Origin: Camillea tinctor
Lineage: Eukaryota > Ascomycota > Sordariomycetes > Xylariales > Xylariaceae
Length of the DNA stretch: 64,000 nt
Direction: 5' to 3'
Assembly: GCA_022578605.1 (NCBI GenBank)
Contig: MU394053.1
Location: forward strand, 1,198,229 to 1,262,228
The notes under the pieces are model-generated. The model made no database searches. It saw nothing but the letters and a program-made list of their open reading frames with translations, and was not told the DNA's origin. Shown piece after piece: positions 46,492 to 58,273 of this stretch; positions within the stretch are counted from its first letter, which is position 1, and every line of letters begins with the position of its first letter. Position numbers and translations under genes: made by a program.

Positions 46492-49363
46492 TCAACTATT
46501 CCAGTCAGGAACGCCGAAATTCGGATTATGGAATCCTTGAATGCTCAAGCCGCCCGTCTGCGGATCGTTAGGAAACAGAGTGTTGATGGTATCCTAGAAG
46601 CCAAAAAGGTGTGGGTTAGCTCGCTATTCTGAAATCTATTATGACCAAATATTGTGGGATGAGGGGGGGGGGGTGGAAGGGCATATAATAAACATCCAGT
46701 CCTTTGTCTCTCGTCTCTACTCACCCAATCGATAGAATCCATAATGTTTCCCTGCTGAGCCATCCCCGACGTTCCCGCTCCCGCTCCCGCTCCCGCTCCC
46801 GTTCCCGTCCCCCCGAGACTCGTCGTCCTAACAGGCTGTCCGGCCACGCTCGACGCATCGCTCCCTGTCGGGCTCGGCTGGTTTGGTGGCAAGCACCACA
46901 ATGCCTGGCCATCCGATACACCAGCAAATATCATCTGTGGTGGCTGTTGTCGTTTTAGTTGTTGCTGCTGCTGTTGTTGTGCCATAGCAGGATTGCTACT
47001 AATACTCGGCAGGATCGGGGGTGTATAACCAGGCTCGGCTTTCGGACAACCTGGCATCATCCCTACGACCGGTGATGATTGTTGTTGCTGCTGCTGAGTA
47101 GAACGGATAGGTGTGATAGACTGCTGTTGTTGTTGTTGTTGTTGTTGTTGCTGATGATGATGATGGTGGGGAGGAGGAGGAGGAGGTTGGTTTGGTATAA
47201 CAGGCGATGATGAAGACTGAACACCCGCCACGGCATTCTGGCCGGGCGTAGCACGTGCGAGGCTATTCGGGCCACGCATCTTGCGCATGCGCGTGTACAC
47301 AGCCGTCTTGCTCTGGATCTCGGTTAGGAGCTGTATGCCCTTAGCTTCAGGGGGAAGCTTCTGGTCTAGGCCGAAGACGTAGTCTAGACACGACCATATT
47401 CGGTCCACCTCGCGGGCCTGCGGGCGGAAATATACTTCGGTGGCCAGGAGAAGTGCGACTTGGTACTGGAAGTACGCTCCAAGATACCATGACCAGTCAT
47501 GAAAGAGCGGATTTGTCTCGAGTTGTATAGACAGCTCGACTACCATGATGCCGGAAGTGATGAGGAGGTGATTTAATCGTGGCGGGAGGGGGTTCGCTGC
47601 GTTCGAGTGATATGGATGAAGCACCATAACGTGTAGACGATACGTCAGTAGATACATGACGCACTTGGCATACCGTTGCATAGGATGCGAGACATCCAGG
47701 AGATGATCGTACTTCTCCGACATGCGCCTACGAAAATTCTCAATCTTGGTTAGAACAGCGGTGAGTGTCGTCCTACGACTCTCAAGCCTTCTCCGGTCTA
47801 ACCAGACGACACGCATCATCTCGTTTATCTCGAAGCGGATCAGCGCGAGGGTGTTGGTGGTCCACGCATCGCAGGAATTAGGCGGCACAACTGCGTTCGT
47901 AAGGTCGTCCTCGTTGCAGTTCAGCGGTAGCTTCGTATCATAGTCATCTCTTCTTATGACAGGCTTTGGGCCTTGTGCCTCGCAGGTGCGGATGTCCAGA
48001 AAGCAGAGCTGATGCCATACCAGGCGACGAACATGTGTTTCTAGAGGAGTAAGTCCATAAGCCTCTCCATCCCGATGCAAACCCATGCACTCCGCCATCC
48101 TTACCGCTGCACCGACCAATACAGAGTGGGCTCTCGATACTTCCGACCGACATAATGGGAGCTTCGCCGGGTTAGCATCATCATATCTCGTAGGATACGC
48201 CAAAACTTACCATGTACATGATAAACGCCTGCATCGTTTCTACCTTGGTTGTCCTTAGGAAATTCGCTTTGGCTAGAGCTGTCTCGGTGCCTATTTTGAG
48301 GCTCGCCACCCAGTTACCTTTCGAGTAGCCCCCTAGTTCGTGGTATACCACATTTTCATCCATGCTGACCACGCCGCTAAACATAGCGGCAAAGATAATG
48401 GCCTGGAGTGGTGGTCGAGGTTCGAATCCAGCTGTTATCTCGTCCCAGAACGTGGCATATGCCTTTTCTAGAGTCGGTCGGTGGGAGCAGGGGGCAATCG
48501 GATGGACCGAAATGAAGTACTGTGCCATGAACCGGTCTGCAGCGCTTCGGAAGGGCAAGAATTGAAGGAGCGACGGCGGATCTCCCACTTGGCCAAAGAA
48601 GAAGCCACTTGTGGGAACTATGTATTGGCTCCCAGGCCTCAGGAAGTCTGGTATCGAGGTGTCCGATAGTCCATCAGGGATGTCCTCTAACATAGGCCCT
48701 CCAGGCTGCGGATGCTGGCCGGGGGTACGTTGCCCAGAGATGCCAGCAGAAATCTATAGTCGTTAGAAAATAGCTCCAACCTACGAAGAGAGGAGGTATT
48801 GAAGGGGAGGAAAAGGTAGTAATGTCCTTCAAGAACCGTACCTCTTCAGATAACCTTGGCCTAGAAAGACCTCCTATTCTCTCAGTGATGCGCATTTTGC
48901 CGATCTGAATCCCTAGGTCTATCATGTCATCTGCACCATCTACATCGTCGTCATACGTAAGATCTAACGCCACGAGTGGGGTTGCTTCTAGATCTCGCTC
49001 CTCATCGTAGTTGTCTTCCACTTCGTCAGCCAGAATGCGCTGCTGTAGAGAGTTTTTCGACGTGGTCGACTTGGCGACGTCTCGCTCAAGCTGGCGCTCC
49101 AGTGTCCCCTGCTTTTCCTTGATCTCTGCCAGGCGCATCTGGCTTGCTTCGTCTAACCGCGGGCCTAAGTAGAGACAGTCCCGACCGGCTTTAACGCAGT
49201 TTGTGCACGCTGGTGACGTCTTGCTGCATTTGAGCTTTCTCTTGCGGCATTCTAGGCATGAGTTGATCATGCGGTTGCGCCTGCGAATAGGTTTCGCCTG
49301 CCAACCGGGCCTCGGGGGAGTAGTTCCTCGTTCTGTCCCGGCGACCTGGTCGGCTTGGTCCAT
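46492..49363 (-). CDS. Zn2Cys6 fungal-type transcription factor (four exons)
   Basis: The exons are 49363-48842, 48753-48211, 48161-46725 and 46593-46492, with introns of 88, 49 and 131 bp, all GT-AG with CTAAC branch sites. The joined frame gives 867 aa. The DNA-binding domain covers residues 36-63: C-x2-C-x6-C-x6-C-x2-C-x6-C (CLECRKRKLKC...), preceded by a basic RRRNRM. A helical linker (MRLAEIKEKQGTLERQLERD) can act as the dimerisation region. The fungal-specific transcription factor domain (PF04082 type) spans roughly residues 230-500, with LCRSEVSRAHSVLVGAAVRM and AECMGLHRDG as hallmarks. A Pro/His/Gln-rich stretch follows, and the acidic C-terminus NIMDSIDWDTINTLFPNDPQ may be an activation motif. 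An upstream in-frame ATG at 49429 would add 22 residues including nine His. The target genes are unknown. Confidence 0.9.
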
Positions 49364-51165
49364 GACTGATATTTGTCGGCCGCGTTGGTGTGTATGTATA
49401 TGATGGTGATGATGATGATGATGATGCATGTCGGGCTTCTCAACCGTTTACTGTTGCGCCAGAGCACTACCGATTAGATCCTCCTTCTCATAGGCCCGTT
49501 CGCCCAGATCTTATGCCAGATCCCACCCAGTGTCCGGGCAGCCGGTAAAAAAAGATGAGGCCAATATATTAACAGACCCAGGCTCTCGGATACAGTGGCT
49601 ATTTGCAGACTTGGGTTTGGAAATACGGACGTAAATTTATGGTTTGGTGTGGCGGATGAGCTGCAAGAATCCAGCTTTATAATCAGGATCAGTTACTTTA
49701 GAGAAGCCGGAAACCGGGGAACGTACACCATGAACGTGATACCGTAGACTTCCCTTGCATGGACCGATGGACCCATGGGCTCATGGCGGTAGCGGCTGCG
49801 GCAGCGGCAGCGGCGGCAGCAGCGGCGGCATAAACGGTGCAGAGGGGAAAAGTCATGGAGTCATGGGCCCGAGCAGATAAGACGGGATGCGAAAAGACGT
49901 AGGGGATGGTGGGCGAGGGAGAGAAAGAGCGAGAGAGCCAGCGCGGTTGCTGACATGATGAGATGAGAAGAGAAGATGATGGTGTACAGCGGGGCTTCTT
50001 GTTTAGCCCCTAACGGGCAGCTAGGGACTCCTGGACTCATCAGCCAGAGACCAAGGGGGCTTCTGTCCATGCAGGGAGTGACTTAGCCGGGTCCCTTGGG
50101 TACACAGAGTTTGCCCCCTTTCCAAGATTCCATGCTACTTCATTAGCCTTTGTGGCTGCAGGTTGCGAGCAATCGGCTGCAGAATCTTCCCAAGCCCTCG
50201 GCCTCACTTTCTGCCTTCTTCCCGACTTGAGTTATTTCTGGAAGCTCGTTGAGAAGCTAATTCGACACCTTACCGCACCGCACCGCACCGCACCGCACCA
50301 TCAGACTTTTACCTCCGGATCCGAAGTAGCGAAGGGGGAAGGATATGGGAATATAGGAGAAAATGCCGCCACTTTGAGGCCATGAGCTGAGGTCCCATTA
50401 CCAAGCAAGCTAAACAACGGTGACAGCTGTGGCGCAATAGTTTGGCCCTAGGGGATCTCCTTCCGGGCCGTTTCCTTCAACGGACGGGCGGACCAAAACT
50501 CTGAAGAGGGTTAATAAGTACAGTACAGTACAGTACAGGGTATCATGATCATGTGTCGTGCCGCATCGAGATAAGGTAATAATAATCAAGGGCTGCCTTA
50601 GGATCGAGACAACCCCCTAGAGCCAGGTGATGAATCCAACGAGTTCGATTGTCGAGAAAGATCCAACTGCCGTGTAACGAGGCACAATGTGAGGTGATCT
50701 TTTTCTCCCACAGAGAGGAAAGCTGCGCAAACGCCAATCACAGGTTCTCTCGGTGCTTTAACTAGCGAGGTGAACTATAACTTGAGCCAACCACCAAGTC
50801 AGCAAAGCAGGTAGCCCGGGTGCCTCCGTCTCCCGTATGTATGTACGTACATGTAGGTAGATAGACAGGCAGACAGGCAAGCAGACAGACAGACAGACAA
50901 GACTTGGCAGGGTTTGTACTCGTTTGATACCCTTGTATTGTCATAGTTGTATCTACAGTGAGAAAAAAAAGACCCCCAGCCAAAGCGAGAAAAAAAAAAG
51001 CCATTGATGCAATGCAATGCAGTATTCCTAGAGTGTGCAGCTCGTTGCATTTCAAGATCTCGATGGGCATATCGAGTTACATACCGTGTTTCCCAGGTCC
51101 AGGTTTCGTTCCCGATCACCCGGATACCGTGACAGCGTGACAATGTGAGGTCCGGCAGCGCGTTT
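49364..51165. other. intergenic upstream of the Zn2Cys6 gene
   Basis: No gene is recognised. It contains a GCGGCA-type triplet array at about 49785-49830, an ACCGC tandem (about 5.5 units) at 50272-50299, an AGTAC tandem at about 50517-50536, and a CAGA/CAGG microsatellite at about 50863-50905. Confidence 0.5.
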
Positions 51166-53334
51166 CTACCTCCTCGGAAATCTATGGTCTTTGGTGTTTC
51201 TAAAATTCATATCCCTCCATCGCTTCAGGCTCTTCCCTGTCTGGAGCATTGTTTTGTCACCGAACTCCTCCCGAAGCAGGTGCAAAAGATACCGCAGCCG
51301 GAGGCTTCTCCCCGGTCGCCCCTCGGCCAGATCCCTGGTGACATTATGAATGATAGCCCATATCACGCTAGGCGGTATTGCCGCGTCCCAGGTCTTGAGG
51401 TACTTGACACACTCGCCGATCAAGGCTAAAGCTTTTGTTCTCGTAAGCGCGGGCGAACGCGCTAAAGCCATCGCAGCCCTAGTAGTCTTCAGGATTTGCT
51501 TTATGCTGATCACGGGTTTGAGAGGTCGAGTGCGCTTGACGGCGTTGAGCTTCAGCTTCAGAGCCCATCTCCGGTGGCGAGCTATCAGTTTTTGGACACG
51601 TTTCTCACGCGGGATGGACGTTATGTTCATCGTCTTTAAGAATTTCTTATGATTCAAACCCTGAATTTCGATAATATTCTGCAAAAATATTGATGAAGAC
51701 TTAGACCGCCAAAATCGCTCAGTCGACCTACCGCATCGGTCGAACATAGTGAGCAGCTCAATGGCTATCGAAGGTTTGCCTACTCTGCTCGCTATGTTTG
51801 CTAGAGAGCTAATCTCCCTCGTCATGTGGCCTCGGGCTCCTTTCACCAGCTGCACCAGGCAATCATCTCGACCGAGATAATGCAGGAATTTGGCCATGGA
51901 CTTCGCATGATGGTACTGACGGGTCTTCCAGAACGAACGGCCCAGATGGCGAATGTAGGTATACTTCCCAGCCGAGCGGATGCTGTCGTATACACTTGTG
52001 GCCTGGTTGAGAAGGCTGCGGCTATTGCGTCGGGCAACAAAGATATGGCATATTTCCTTGCTAGAAAGGGGTCCGGAATCCGGGCTAGATTCCAGAAGAA
52101 GACAGGCTCCGGCGAGTTCTCTATCAGAACCCGGCTGCCTTGCTAACACATGTAACAGACCGAAACGACACAGGGCGTAGTCAGTACCATAAGACCTGGA
52201 ATAGAGAAGCAGCCGGTAAGTGATGGTGCTCATGATATTTTTGCAGGAACTCTCTCCCAATCTTGCTAAGGCAGTGACTATTTTAACAGCCTGTCGAGCC
52301 AAGGTAGGGCCCTTTTTTGACCGACCTAACCCTTGCACAATAACTTCCAAGTTTGCTATGATCTCAGCCGACATGCTGTCTAACCGCGAATCGGGAATGC
52401 AGTCCATAGCCCTTTGGAAGATGCGAAGATTGTTTTGTTTTATGTTCGAAACCCCTTGGAGGATGTTGCTCCAGACGGTGTAGTCGAATCGTTTGGGGTC
52501 TTTTTGCTCTCGGCGAAAGACGCCTTCAATTGTCGCATCAAATAAATGGCACTTCATAGTTTCGACTTTTGTACGTTCATCGATTATTTCAGCTTGCGCA
52601 TCGAGTCCTTCCTGGATCCCCTTCATGACGAGGCAAAAGGTTTGGCCGCCGAAGAGGCCGTCCGCCAACCCGTTTCTCCAGCTAGCACAGAATTTGGCAA
52701 GGTTTGGCATCGCGCTGACTCTCGCAAAATCGACGGCGAGGTCGCTAAGGAGAAGATGCAGGCCATCTGCGATAATGTCTGACGATGTGCTCTGCGCATG
52801 CCACTCAGGTACAGGTAGCTCCGGAAATTCCACCAGGGAGGAAGTAGGTTCCACTAGCAGCTCGCCTTCGGCTACTGCGCTCAAGACAGTGTCTGGAGGC
52901 AATGTTGGGTCCTTGGGGTGATCCATCTCTTTGGAAACCCCTTCGTCCAAGTCAGAGCTGGGAAATATAACCTGTTGCAGATTGGCAAGGAAGCGTCCAG
53001 CCGCGGTATGTGGTCGCAGTACATCGTCGGGCTTGGAAGGGGGTTTCCATTTCCATTTCGTTAGGTCAGCGAGGTTTTCGAGTTCCCATAACGGTGGAGG
53101 CGAATATGAGTGTCCAAAGTTGAGCTCTCCCATATGCCTCTTCCCAATCCTTCTCCTGTTCTCCATGGGCCCAGGGACAGAGGAGCCATGGCGGATGATG
53201 GTTCCTACCGTGGTGCAGGACCGGTCAAGGGGGATAGTTGACAGAAGGCTTTCGGGAATCTGGATATGATCGCAAAGCGGTCGCAATCGGTAGCGCGCGA
53301 GTCGACAGCATTGCGCGCCCGAGGGAAGGTTCAT
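51166..53334 (-). CDS. hypothetical helical protein, probably mitochondrial (PPR-like)
   Basis: I do not recognise an exact family. The uninterrupted frame encodes 722 aa. The N-terminus (MNLPSGAQCCRLARYRLRPL) is Arg-rich without acidic residues, as in mitochondrial presequences. From about residue 280 the chain is a succession of amphipathic helices with Ala/Leu pairs (for example LARQAVKIVTALARLG, RFGLLHVLARQPG, AKSMAKFLHYLGRDDCLVQL, SLANIASRVGKPSIAIELLTMFD), resembling PPR or other alpha-solenoid repeats used by mitochondrial RNA-binding proteins. A basic region (EKRVQKLIARHRRWALKLKLNAVKRTRPLKP) lies near residue 575. Mitochondrial RNA or translation work is inference from this form. It is divergent from hem12 with 645 bp between the start codons. 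Confidence 0.7.
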   Translation of the reverse strand: MNLPSGAQCCRLARYRLRPLCDHIQIPESLLSTIPLDRSCTTVGTIIRHGSSVPGPMENRRRIGKRHMGELNFGHSYSPPPLWELENLADLTKWKWKPPSKPDDVLRPHTAAGRFLANLQQVIFPSSDLDEGVSKEMDHPKDPTLPPDTVLSAVAEGELLVEPTSSLVEFPELPVPEWHAQSTSSDIIADGLHLLLSDLAVDFARVSAMPNLAKFCASWRNGLADGLFGGQTFCLVMKGIQEGLDAQAEIIDERTKVETMKCHLFDATIEGVFRREQKDPKRFDYTVWSNILQGVSNIKQNNLRIFQRAMDCIPDSRLDSMSAEIIANLEVIVQGLGRSKKGPTLARQAVKIVTALARLGESSCKNIMSTITYRLLLYSRSYGTDYALCRFGLLHVLARQPGSDRELAGACLLLESSPDSGPLSSKEICHIFVARRNSRSLLNQATSVYDSIRSAGKYTYIRHLGRSFWKTRQYHHAKSMAKFLHYLGRDDCLVQLVKGARGHMTREISSLANIASRVGKPSIAIELLTMFDRCGRSTERFWRSKSSSIFLQNIIEIQGLNHKKFLKTMNITSIPREKRVQKLIARHRRWALKLKLNAVKRTRPLKPVISIKQILKTTRAAMALARSPALTRTKALALIGECVKYLKTWDAAIPPSVIWAIIHNVTRDLAEGRPGRSLRLRYLLHLLREEFGDKTMLQTGKSLKRWRDMNFRNTKDHRFPRR

Positions 53335-53979
53335 GAGAGGGGGGTGGAGGGGGGCAAGGAGGCCCCTCTTTGTTTACGCCAGGATTTCAGGGATTCGAGA
53401 GGGTTGTTGGGATGGCTAATAAGGTAAGCTGGGCATGAATTGACCTCAACCCATTGGGCCTATTCGATTTGGGAGTTTTAGAAAGTGAATTCTTGGTATG
53501 AAGCCTGAGAGTGCTGAGTAAAAAAAGCCGGGAAGCCTTTAAAGGTCCTAGTTAGTGTGATGTAACTGAAAATTCTGGTTAGATCTAATTGGCCAGGAGC
53601 TCTAGATCGTTAACTAACTAACTAGTGTGTGGCTTGAGCTTTGGTTTTTTTGACCTTAGGTCTACAGCTATAGGACCCCTACAGCTATAGTATAGTACTC
53701 TACTAACCTACCCTACAGGGGTTCATCCCACTTGCCCATCTTCTGGGTGATTCGATCTTGGCGGGGTAGATGCCCGTAGCATCCGATTGCTTCCTCGAAA
53801 ATGTGGCGGTGGTTATCCTTATTGTCTTGTAGGTTTAGGTCTAGTTAGTAAGTATACTTAAGTAACCTTATTAGAATTCTTCAACTACTAATCAAACAAC
53901 CTTATAGGATCTTGTAGTATCTGACTTACACCCAAACACTTCTATCCCATCCCAACCTAGAAGCATTACCAATTTCAAC
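53335..53979. promoter_or_regulatory. shared divergent promoter region
   Basis: This 645-bp interval separates the divergent ATGs of the helical-protein gene and hem12. It contains an inverted CCAAT box (ATTGG, 53588-53592), several TACCTA/TAGGTA words, and ACTTACAC at 53924. Which elements serve which gene cannot be told from the sequence. Confidence 0.45.
53924..53931 (+). promoter_or_regulatory. ACTTACAC word upstream of hem12
   Basis: TGACTTACACCC is on the coding strand, 49 bp before the ATG. The position makes a core-promoter or 5' UTR location likely. The orientation matches the other genes with this word. Confidence 0.3.
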
Positions 53980-55348
53980 ATGTCTCACGATTTCGAACCA
54001 TTACAAAACGACCTCATTCTACGAACCGCATGGGGTACGTAGCATAAACATTACCCTCTTTGTTCATATACAAACAATGGTATATAAATAAAAAGAGAAG
54101 GGAAAGAAAAGAAAAGAAAAGAAAAAAAGAAACTGAAAAAGGAAAAAAGAAACTCGCGCTAAGCTACTGCGCAGGTCAAGATGTAGAACGAGCTCCCATA
54201 TGGATCATGCGACAAGGTTCGTTTTATATGCGAGGTGACCTTGGTATCTCGGGTCGGAATCGTTAATCGAGTGTGTATAGCTGGTAGGTATCTACCTGAA
54301 TACCACGAGGCGAAAGGTACGCGGGATTTCTTCGAGTGCTGTCGGGATCCCGAGGTTGCCTCGACCCTGACTCTGCAACCTATCGAGCGATTCGCCGGCC
54401 TACTCGATGCCTCCATAATCTTTTCCGACATCCTCGTCATACCCCAGGCCATGGGTATGGTCGTAGAGATGGTCGACAAGAAAGGCCCGCACTTTCCGAA
54501 TCCCCTGAAGTCGCCTGATGATGGTCAATACTCCAAAGTCCTCGGCCAGGACGTGGACGTCGCCACCGAGCTCGGCTATGTCTACGACGCAGTCACTCTG
54601 ACGAGAAAGAAGCTGAAGGGCCGGGTGCCGCTGATTGGCTTCTGTGGCGCTCCTTGGACGCTGTTCTGCTACATGGTTGAGGGTGGAGGGACGAAGCTCT
54701 TCATCGAGAGCAAGAAATGGATATACCTCTATCCCGAGGAGGCCAAAGCTCTGCTGCAGAAGATCGCAGAGGTTTGTGTAGAGCACCTGGCATTGCAGGT
54801 CAAGGCCGGGGCTCAGGTAAGTCACGGCACATACATATCACATATACGACACAGATAGAACTCGGGTTAACGGGAACACACAGATGGTACAAGTATTTGA
54901 TTCGTGGGCTGGAGAACTCTCGCCCTCAACGTTCAAGAAGTTCAGCGAACCCTACTTAGCTTACATTGCAAAGCACCTCCCGGCCAGATTAAAAGAACTT
55001 GGGTTGGAAGTAGTGCCCATGATAGTTTTCCCAAAGGGGGCCAATTACGCACTCGACTCGGTCTGCAATCTGGGATACGACGTAGTCAGTCTAGACTGGC
55101 TCATTGATCCCGCCGAGGCCGTCAAGATTCGTGGCAACCGCAAAATTGTGCTCCAGGGGAATGCGGATCCCGGTGTACTATACGGATCAAAGGCATCCAT
55201 ATCAGAGACGGTGCAGGAGATGGTCCAGGGCTTTGGCGGTGGTAAACAGGGCTGGATTGCCAATCTTGGTCACGGCATCACACCGTTTGTAAAACCAGAT
55301 GACCTGAAATTCTATCTTGAAGAGGTCCAACGACTATCGAGCAAGTGA
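53980..55348 (+). CDS. hem12: uroporphyrinogen decarboxylase
   Basis: Four exons (53980-54034, 54175-54216, 54281-54816, 54884-55348) join in frame to 365 aa, the usual length for fungal UROD. The enzyme removes four acetate carboxyls from uroporphyrinogen III to give coproporphyrinogen III in heme biosynthesis, in the cytosol and as a dimer. Both family signatures are present: [15 protein letters not shown] (residues 26-40, created across the second splice junction) and GFCGAPWT (152-159). The catalytic Asp is at residue 82 ([14 protein letters not shown]). The C-terminal [11 protein letters not shown] and [20 protein letters not shown] are also typical. Introns are 140, 64 and 67 bp with GT-AG ends; exon 2 is only 42 nt. 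The gene is divergent from the helical-protein gene and convergent with the acetyltransferase, leaving 170 bp between the stops. Confidence 0.97.
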
Positions 55349-55518
55349 GAACAGCACATTCTGTGGGCTACCGATAGTATCCAGAGCATGCCCGCCCGGC
55401 CTACGAGTCTGGGAAGCTTAGGTCAAGATCTATGCGACTCCTTTATTTTTAGAATCACCATGTTAATATAGACTGAATCGATATAAAACTTTAGGAGAAA
55501 GGGGGGAGTATATTTGAC

Positions 55519-56760
55519 TTACCAAGAAACTTGCCAACCTATTTTACCCCCTAAACTCTTACACACACCCTGGCTTGGAGGGTTATCCGGCGCAACATCA
55601 GCCCAGCCGTACTCCTCGTCACCGTAGTCCTTCAAGTGGTCCCTCAAGAGTTTGACTGCTACCGCCTTTGCAAGCCCTTTTCCCCGGTAGGTCTTCTCGC
55701 AGTGCAGGCTACTGAGCGACGAGTCGGGACCTAGAAAGAAGAGCCAACCAGCATCAGATAACGGTGTCCCTCATTTTAACCCACCTTAGGTAGTTGTTTT
55801 CATTATTTATATTTCTCTCTTTTTACGTCTTTTACTTGTCATTTTAAGGGGGGTCACCTACCTAGAAAGCTCCAGGCAATGGGAGACCCATTCTCTAGAT
55901 ATATCGCCGTGCTCGGCAGAAGCTTCACTGTTCGCCTAGAATGCGAAAGAGAGAGAATATTAGCAAGCCGTTCGTAAGAGAAACAAGACATGGCCACCCT
56001 CCGAGCATCCGAACATATCAGAGCCAACAACACCTCAGGAGGGCTAACAAAGCCAGAACCAAGAGACAGAGAAAAAAAAAAGGGGGGGGGGGAGGGGGGC
56101 AGAAATAACCACATACTCCTTCCGTGGGATATGCGTCCGCGACAGCATAAACGGGATATCCTCCCGGCGCGCCCTATCCCAGCGCCACCCCTTCTTGCCC
56201 ATCTCCCCCAGCCTCTCCGCCACATCCGCATCGTCTACCTCCGGCAGCTCGCCCACCCGGAACAGCCACTTGTCGTAGACCTCGGTGTAGGGGAACACCA
56301 GGCCCGCGCCCTCCTCCAGCGCGACGCGCAGGCGCTCGCTCAGGGTCCCCAGCATCACCGTGTCGTGGTGGTCGTCGGGGCCGCGCGCCCCGGCCCCGGC
56401 CTCGTCCGCGCGCAGGCGCTTGACCTCGCGCAGCAGCGCCGTCGCGCAGCCTACCGCGCCCGGGTCTTCGGCCGCCGCGCAGTGCTCCACCGACGAGTAC
56501 ACCCATACTTGCGTCTCCGGCCCGCGCGACAGGTCCACGTACGCGGCCGCGAAGGGCGAGCTGCACGGCTCCGCGAGGAGCAGGTCGGGGGCGGAGCGGG
56601 CCGCTACGAGGATGCGCGCGTGCGGTGTGATGCCCCCTGGGAACCGGGTGAACTGGAGGCGTCGCAGGAGGGGCAGCGAGTGCGGGAGGTGCGCGGTGAG
56701 GAGGGTGGGTAGGTAGGCGGGGGGCTCGGTGTAGGTGTGTATCCGGACGTCTGGCGACAT
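55519..56760 (-). CDS. GNAT-family (FR47-like) N-acetyltransferase
   Basis: Exons 56760-56117, 55935-55862 and 55730-55519 join in frame to 309 aa; introns are 181 and 131 bp. The third exon carries the best domain evidence: SLHCEKTYRGKGLAKAVAVK (about residues 246-266) contains the acetyl-CoA pyrophosphate-loop motif R-G-K-G-L-A of GNAT motif A, followed by a helix and WADVAPDNPPSQGVCKSLG, which matches the motif B asparagine and helix. The N-terminal 210 residues are very GC-rich and have no motif I can name, as in other fungal FR47-like proteins. The acyl acceptor cannot be predicted. Exon 2 (74 nt) encodes the strand TAIYLENGSPIAWSFLG that normally precedes motif A. Confidence 0.82.
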
Positions 56761-58273
56761 TGTAGGTGTTTTTTATTGCTTTACTTTGTAGGCCCTGTTG
56801 TTGGTCTTGTTTGTAATGGTACTTTAGTAAGTAGGGGAATCTGTTTTCTTTTATGTCTTCTTCTATTCTCAAAAAAATTAAAAATAAGAATGAAATAAAA
56901 TAATAATAAAAAAAGGAAGAAAGGTTAATTGTAGGTTATATAGGTAGGTAGGTAGATATATATATGATACGTGGATTGGGCGTTAAGTGTTGTTATTGTT
57001 GTTTAGGTATTGTTATTGATGACAATGGTGATGATGATGATGCTATACTAAGTTGTATATAATCCACAATTTACTCAGATGGAGGGTGCGTCGTCATTTG
57101 TATGAGCTGGTTGGCTACGAATCTGGAAGGTAAATAACTACGTAGGTCGCAATAAAATAGAACCAGAACGTATTATAAGTAGGTTATATCATCAATTACA
57201 ACGGCTTCAGCTTCCCGTCGATACAGTTTCTTAACCCCTTAAGTGGTGGCATGAGTCACGAATTATCGATATACACAAACTAGTTACATAGTAGGATTGG
57301 GGCTCCAGATCCGGCCATCGGAGCGTCCATTTGACGACGAGCGAAGTAAGAAAACAAACACGGTCAAAAATCTCCGAATCAAATAGCTGAGTCCCGACCC
57401 GCTACCTAGAATCATTATTAGATTGATAGACTTTTATTTATTTATTTATTTATTTGGGGTCTCGGTTTGATTGCACAAGTTAGATAAGTCACAAAAATTG
57501 CATGTCTCCATAAATGATTGTAAAAGTGAAATAATAAAATAAGATTCGATGTTCATAAAAGTCATCATGTTGGTATAATACGCTCTTCCAGCGCGATCTC
57601 TCCTGATTTTTTTTTGTTCGTGTCCCTGTTTTTTCCCTCCTTGATAGAAGAATACCCATAGAAAACACATAAAGGATCCCCCTTAAACTCCTTGCTTTAC
57701 TTCCTGTCTCCCGCCTTCTCTCTGTTGCAGCCCGTCATGTTTCTCTCCTCCCCTCAAGGTATATGTATCATCATAAAACGGGGAATAACAACAGACCGCT
57801 GGAGGGGGTGAAAGAAAAAAGAGAATTGAGCCAGCACCGCTAGAAAACCCAGAGCAATGCATAATCCCTTCCATCGCCCAATCCGAAAACCATCATATAA
57901 GTCCGTCGTCCCGTGAGAATGGAGAAATTGGGGGGACAAGTACAACGCCAAAAGAGGGAGTCGAAAAAAAGGAGAGAGAATAACTCGGCCCTCAAAAAGA
58001 TTATAAGCAACCCCTGGCGCCCATTCCCATCAATAGAAATTGATTCTTCCCCCAATTTCTTTTTTGGACGTACCCATTTGGCCTATTCGTTTCCTTCCCC
58101 TTTTCTTTTTTTTCTTCTCTTTTTTAGAATATTTTCCCTTTATTACTTCATCATGCCAAGGTATAACCCAGTTTGAGTTTATCTCGACATTCTCTTTCTT
58201 GTTTCTGGCTTGGTCTCTCTTAGAAAGGGAGGGTGGGTAAAAAGATTGATGGTCAAAATTTGACCTTTTTTCT
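56761..58273. other. intergenic, no gene recognised
   Basis: The left part is the promoter side of the acetyltransferase gene and the right part is the 3' flank of the DUF3602-type gene. It contains a TGATGA run at about 57022-57042 and a TTTA tetranucleotide run at about 57433-57454. Nothing else was found. Confidence 0.5.

Noticed and set aside
55990..56872. Long alternative frames (240 aa plus strand, 232 aa minus strand) over the acetyltransferase exon 1
   Set aside because: They are shadow frames of very GC-rich coding sequence, with Pro/Arg/Ala-biased composition and no domain.
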